A stretch of DNA of 34,110 bases. Source: CAYRSA01 sp964494845 (lineage in GTDB: Bacteria > Patescibacteriota > Saccharimonadia > Saccharimonadales > JAGQNJ01). Below the pieces are notes generated by a model, which was not told the origin of the DNA, made no database searches, and saw nothing but the letters and a program-made list of their open reading frames with translations. The translations under genes and the position numbers were made by a program. Positions 31,476 through 34,110 of this stretch are shown one piece after another; position 1 is the stretch's first letter, and each line of letters starts with the position of its first letter. The stretch is from contig CAZBSC010000006.1 in assembly GCA_964494845.1 (NCBI GenBank), positions 1-34,110 on the forward strand, read 5' to 3'.

Positions 31476-31517
31476 CCCAAAAGGTTATATAATTAGCCTG
31501 AAGCACATTTTTAGAAT

Positions 31518-31580
31518 AAAAGTATCCGCTATGGACCAAAACTTTTCAAAAGTCTTTGGTGCATAGCGGATACTTTTTTT
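31518..31580 (+). terminator. Very long hairpin with T-tract in the leader of the 31604 gene (terminator or attenuator)
   Basis: AAAAGTATCCGCTATG (31518-31533) and CATAGCGGATACTTTT (31562-31577) pair over 16 bp without a mismatch. Inside, ACCAAA/TTTGGT and ACTTTT/AAAAGT continue the stem, so nearly the whole 60 nt is one rod, followed by T to 31580. It lies between a consensus promoter and the Shine-Dalgarno of the next gene. It could end a small RNA of about 100 nt or act as an attenuator. Confidence 0.75.
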
Positions 31581-31603
31581 AAAAAGTGCTCCGGAGAACA
31601 ACA

Positions 31604-32563
31604 ATGACAATAACTGAAGTAGCACCAACTCAATTACCAGAACTATCTGACGCAGCAACGGTTATAGATAGATTTACTTTTACTATTGGTGATCAGCCGT
31701 TTGTCGCCGATATTAGTGCATTTGAAGATCCTCGCCTCGAAGAAGCAAGAAAAATTGAAGAAGATACTTTTGTCGCTCTAGGAGATTTACCGGAAGAAGT
31801 CCGAGCAGAGTTTGATCCGTTAGATTCGTATTCCACCGTTATTTTCTTGCATGCCGGTAGTCTCGCCACAGGGGCAGCTAATCCAGATACCACTGGGTTA
31901 GTTGGCATGGGGCGCCTGTTGCCTTATATCCCCGAGCAAGGTGGTTTGAAAACATTTGTTGACCTAGGCAAGATAGCAGCAGTTCAGAAGGACGGCTCGC
32001 GCAACGAAGACGCCAACGAAGATACGCGAGGCAGGATACTAGAAGCGCTAGAATTAGACAGCGATGATGTGTTGGCAATTGAAGATGAAGGCGATAGAGC
32101 ACGGTTTATAACTAGTAGGGTAGAGGATAGGTTTAGTGCAGAATACGGTTTGGGTAGTTTGAGCAGCCTAGTTGATATAGCAACTCTGGCCCCAGATATG
32201 GAGCTAGAGTTCGAAGACAAATTAGTAGTTATAGAAGGTTTGCTTGCGGCTATGGCCGTATATACGACAGATTTATATCATCAAGGGCGTTTGTCCCACC
32301 TTGTCCAGTTTACCGCTGGACCTTTGCATCATTATTTGCGCGACGTATACGGCTATCCCGTGCAAGAGTTGTTAGGTCTTGAAGATTTATCTTACGATAG
32401 CTTTGGCAACGGCACAGACTCTAACATGGTGTCCACTCCGTCAGTCCTAGACTCTCGCCATCTAGTAAATGATGTATTCTATGCACCCCCATTGACTGAA
32501 CATATGGGTAGAATCGCCTCGGCGATGAACCAAGTTTCGACTGCACGCCTGGCTGTAGTCTAG
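31604..32563 (+). CDS. Uncharacterised protein, possibly GNAT-like
   Basis: The 319-aa protein starts at the ATG preceded by GGAG with about 8 nt spacing; a TTG 18 nt upstream is less likely. About residues 20-160 have a pattern reminiscent of autoinducer-synthase/GNAT-like acyltransferases: EARKIEEDTFVALGD, then DPLDSYSTVIFLHAG, then LVGMGRLLPYIPEQGGLKTF. The second half is helical and acidic (LEALELDSDDVLAIEDEGDR) and ends with GLLAAMAVYTTDLYHQGRLSHLVQF. I would not assign a reaction. The consensus promoter and long leader hairpin suggest strong but conditional expression. Confidence 0.8.
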   Translation: MTITEVAPTQLPELSDAATVIDRFTFTIGDQPFVADISAFEDPRLEEARKIEEDTFVALGDLPEEVRAEFDPLDSYSTVIFLHAGSLATGAANPDTTGLVGMGRLLPYIPEQGGLKTFVDLGKIAAVQKDGSRNEDANEDTRGRILEALELDSDDVLAIEDEGDRARFITSRVEDRFSAEYGLGSLSSLVDIATLAPDMELEFEDKLVVIEGLLAAMAVYTTDLYHQGRLSHLVQFTAGPLHHYLRDVYGYPVQELLGLEDLSYDSFGNGTDSNMVSTPSVLDSRHLVNDVFYAPPLTEHMGRIASAMNQVSTARLAVV

Positions 32564-32609
32564 AGCAGAGTTTGAGTTAAACATAATCATCATGCATAAT
32601 CTGTAGTTA

Positions 32610-34110
32610 ATGACAGACTATGTGTCAACAACAGGTATCTTGCTAGCAGCTACAATCAGCATTGTTAATGTGCTGCTCGGTCTTCTGGTATTGACAAGAA
32701 ATTACCGATCTACAGTTAACAGATTGTTCCTTTTATTTACGATTGCTTTATCATTGTGGGCGTCTTCTAGCGTTATTTCAGACAGCACCCAGAATTACCA
32801 GTTGTCTAAGGTAACTGCGCAACTTGCGTTTTCATTCAGTTTTTTTGGTCTGGTACTGATTTGGTTATTCTCTGTTAAATTTTTTGGAAAGCGAACGCTA
32901 GATACTAAGAAATACATAGTTATCATTATTGCCAGCCTTATCGTGGGTGTTTTATTTGCGACCGAACTTGTTTACTATCTAACATCGATTGATACGTACG
33001 AAACGGGCGTACTTTATATTCCATACCTTTTAAGTATGGTTTTGTTGTTTATTTTAACAATTAAGAATTTCGTTAGAGTAATAAGAGGTGGTGACTTGAT
33101 GGAGAAAAACCAAGCAAGGGTTATCATGCTCGGGTTCGGAATAATGATAGTCTGCGCTCTGTTAACCAATGCTATATTGCCAGTCATTACTAGGATAAAC
33201 CCAGACTCCCTTACCAGGTTTGGGCCTCTGTTCACGGTTTTCTTTACTTCATCGGTGGCTATCGCTATGATCAAACATAGATTATTTGATATACGCTTCA
33301 TTGTTGCCCGTTTCCTTGCATACGGCATGCTCTTGGCCAGCTTGCTCGGAGCGTACAGCGTAGTAATCATTATTTTCACCCAAAAGATATCCTATAGCGA
33401 AAATTTGGGAATCGTAAAAACTGCAGTTCCATTCGTAGCGGCGGCGATAATCGCTATTTCCTTTGGTCCTCTAAAGAAGTTTTTTGATCGAATTACAAAT
33501 AAATACTTTTACCAAGACGCGTACGAACCGCAGGCATTATTGAATGACCTGAACTCTTCTCTAGTGTCATCTATAGATCTGGAAATGATTATAAAAAACA
33601 CTTCAATTTTAATAGAGCATTACTTGAAACCAACAGAAGTAATTTTTTATGTCTATAAGACCGAAGAAGGGCTAGAGAAAGTGTTCTCTACGATCTCGAA
33701 AAGCAAAGAACAGCTCAGGGATATTCAGCTAATAGCCAAAAGTTTCCCCGCCAAGATTACATCCGTAGACGACATCCAAAACTTGGCTGCAGACGTACGC
33801 CAACACGCCGTAAAAGAAAACATCGGGCTGATTGCCCAGCTGGCCTCATCGAGCGAGAAGAACAATAGCGTTGGAGCACTGGTGTTGGGTCCGAAGAAAA
33901 GCGGCAGTCTATATGGCAAGAAAGACTATAGGACTATGGAAATTATTGCCGACGAGCTGGTCATTGCTTTGCAAAATGCTGTGCGTTTCGAGGAAATTCA
34001 GGCTTTTAACGTTACTTTGCAGGATAAGGTTGATGATGCAACTCGTAAGTTGCGTAAAGCCAACGAGAAACTAGTAGCACTGGATCAGACAAAGGATGAC
34101 TTCATTAGTA
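32610..34110 (+). CDS. Sensor histidine kinase, N-terminal part (cut by window end)
   Basis: A frame open from ATG 32610 to the window end gives 500 codons with no stop. Residues 1-240 contain about seven membrane helices of the histidine-kinase N-terminal 7TM type. A further hydrophobic pair lies near 245-285 and ends FGPLKKFFDRITNKYFYQDAYEPQ, a block common in such kinases. A GAF-like domain follows (about 300-455). A coiled coil (LQDKVDDATRKLRKANEKL) then leads to LDQTKDDFIS, exactly where the H-box of a HisKA domain should begin outside the window. CATAAT (32595-32600) lies 9 nt before the ATG. It may phosphorylate the receiver proteins at 27.4-28.7 kb, an inference from proximity. Confidence 0.88.
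   Translation, partial: MTDYVSTTGILLAATISIVNVLLGLLVLTRNYRSTVNRLFLLFTIALSLWASSSVISDSTQNYQLSKVTAQLAFSFSFFGLVLIWLFSVKFFGKRTLDTKKYIVIIIASLIVGVLFATELVYYLTSIDTYETGVLYIPYLLSMVLLFILTIKNFVRVIRGGDLMEKNQARVIMLGFGIMIVCALLTNAILPVITRINPDSLTRFGPLFTVFFTSSVAIAMIKHRLFDIRFIVARFLAYGMLLASLLGAYSVVIIIFTQKISYSENLGIVKTAVPFVAAAIIAISFGPLKKFFDRITNKYFYQDAYEPQALLNDLNSSLVSSIDLEMIIKNTSILIEHYLKPTEVIFYVYKTEEGLEKVFSTISKSKEQLRDIQLIAKSFPAKITSVDDIQNLAADVRQHAVKENIGLIAQLASSSEKNNSVGALVLGPKKSGSLYGKKDYRTMEIIADELVIALQNAVRFEEIQAFNVTLQDKVDDATRKLRKANEKLVALDQTKDDFIS

Noticed and set aside
1..34110. CRISPR array, insertion sequence or prophage genes
   Set aside because: No regularly spaced repeats, transposase, integrase or phage structural motif was seen.

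Overview
The window looks like a chromosomal piece of a Patescibacteria/CPR bacterium, most likely Candidatus Saccharibacteria (TM7). This is an inference from several features. The code is standard, with TGA as a working stop. A MurA carries an N-terminal helix-turn-helix. Two secreted proteins begin with the prepilin-like pattern QKGF..[IV]E. There is a DUF5684 membrane protein and a MurL/MurD2-type peptidoglycan module. Many genes have a TATAAT-like -10 box only 6-9 nt before the start codon, as expected for leaderless mRNAs. No 16S rRNA gene or ribosomal protein is present to confirm the assignment.

Layout. 1-4.5 kb: a partial membrane protein, a MacB-like permease and its ATPase (with a long proline-rich tail), and a divergent ABC exporter. 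4.8-8.7 kb: HTH-MurA, GlyA and MurB. 8.8-9.4 kb: an XRE/DUF3467 regulator. 9.4-9.8 kb: a tRNA-Arg(UCG) locus with a structured leader, a broken tRNA copy and a structured insert. 9.9-13.6 kb: a pilin-like lipid-anchor-free surface protein, an isochorismatase-like protein, a histidine phosphatase, FolC, FolA and a small unknown. 13.6-14.2 kb: a tRNA-Lys(CUU) locus with the same kind of leader, followed by two tandem units that each contain a terminator, an inverted T-arm, the structured element and a copy of the tRNA 3' end. 14.3-19.4 kb: a membrane protein, an AEC transporter, a HAD hydrolase, a phosphatase, a pilin-anchored GH13 protein and a VKOR. 19.6-23.3 kb: ilvB-ilvN-ilvC with a plant-type ketol-acid reductoisomerase. 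23.4-27.4 kb: a DUF5684 protein, FolD, MurL and MurD2. 27.4-28.7 kb: three stand-alone receiver-domain proteins. 28.8-30.5 kb: speD-speE and a degenerate AdoMet decarboxylase paralogue. 30.6-34.1 kb: two divergent unknown genes, one behind a consensus promoter and a giant terminator-like hairpin, and the start of a sensor histidine kinase.

How the genes fit together. Peptidoglycan precursor synthesis is represented by MurA, MurB, MurD2 and MurL; the last two supply D-Glu without needing a glutamate racemase. One-carbon and folate metabolism is represented by GlyA, FolD, FolC and FolA. IlvBNC covers only the first steps of branched-chain amino acid synthesis, and no ilvD or ilvE is present here. 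SpeD/SpeE make spermidine.

The most unusual feature is at the two tRNA loci. A roughly 90-nt three-hairpin element occurs three times, always joined to T-arm sequence. Its helices are kept by compensatory changes between copies. Both tRNA genes are also preceded by a roughly 140-150 nt leader with the same two-hairpin plus GAGAGGAGA layout. I do not recognise either RNA family.
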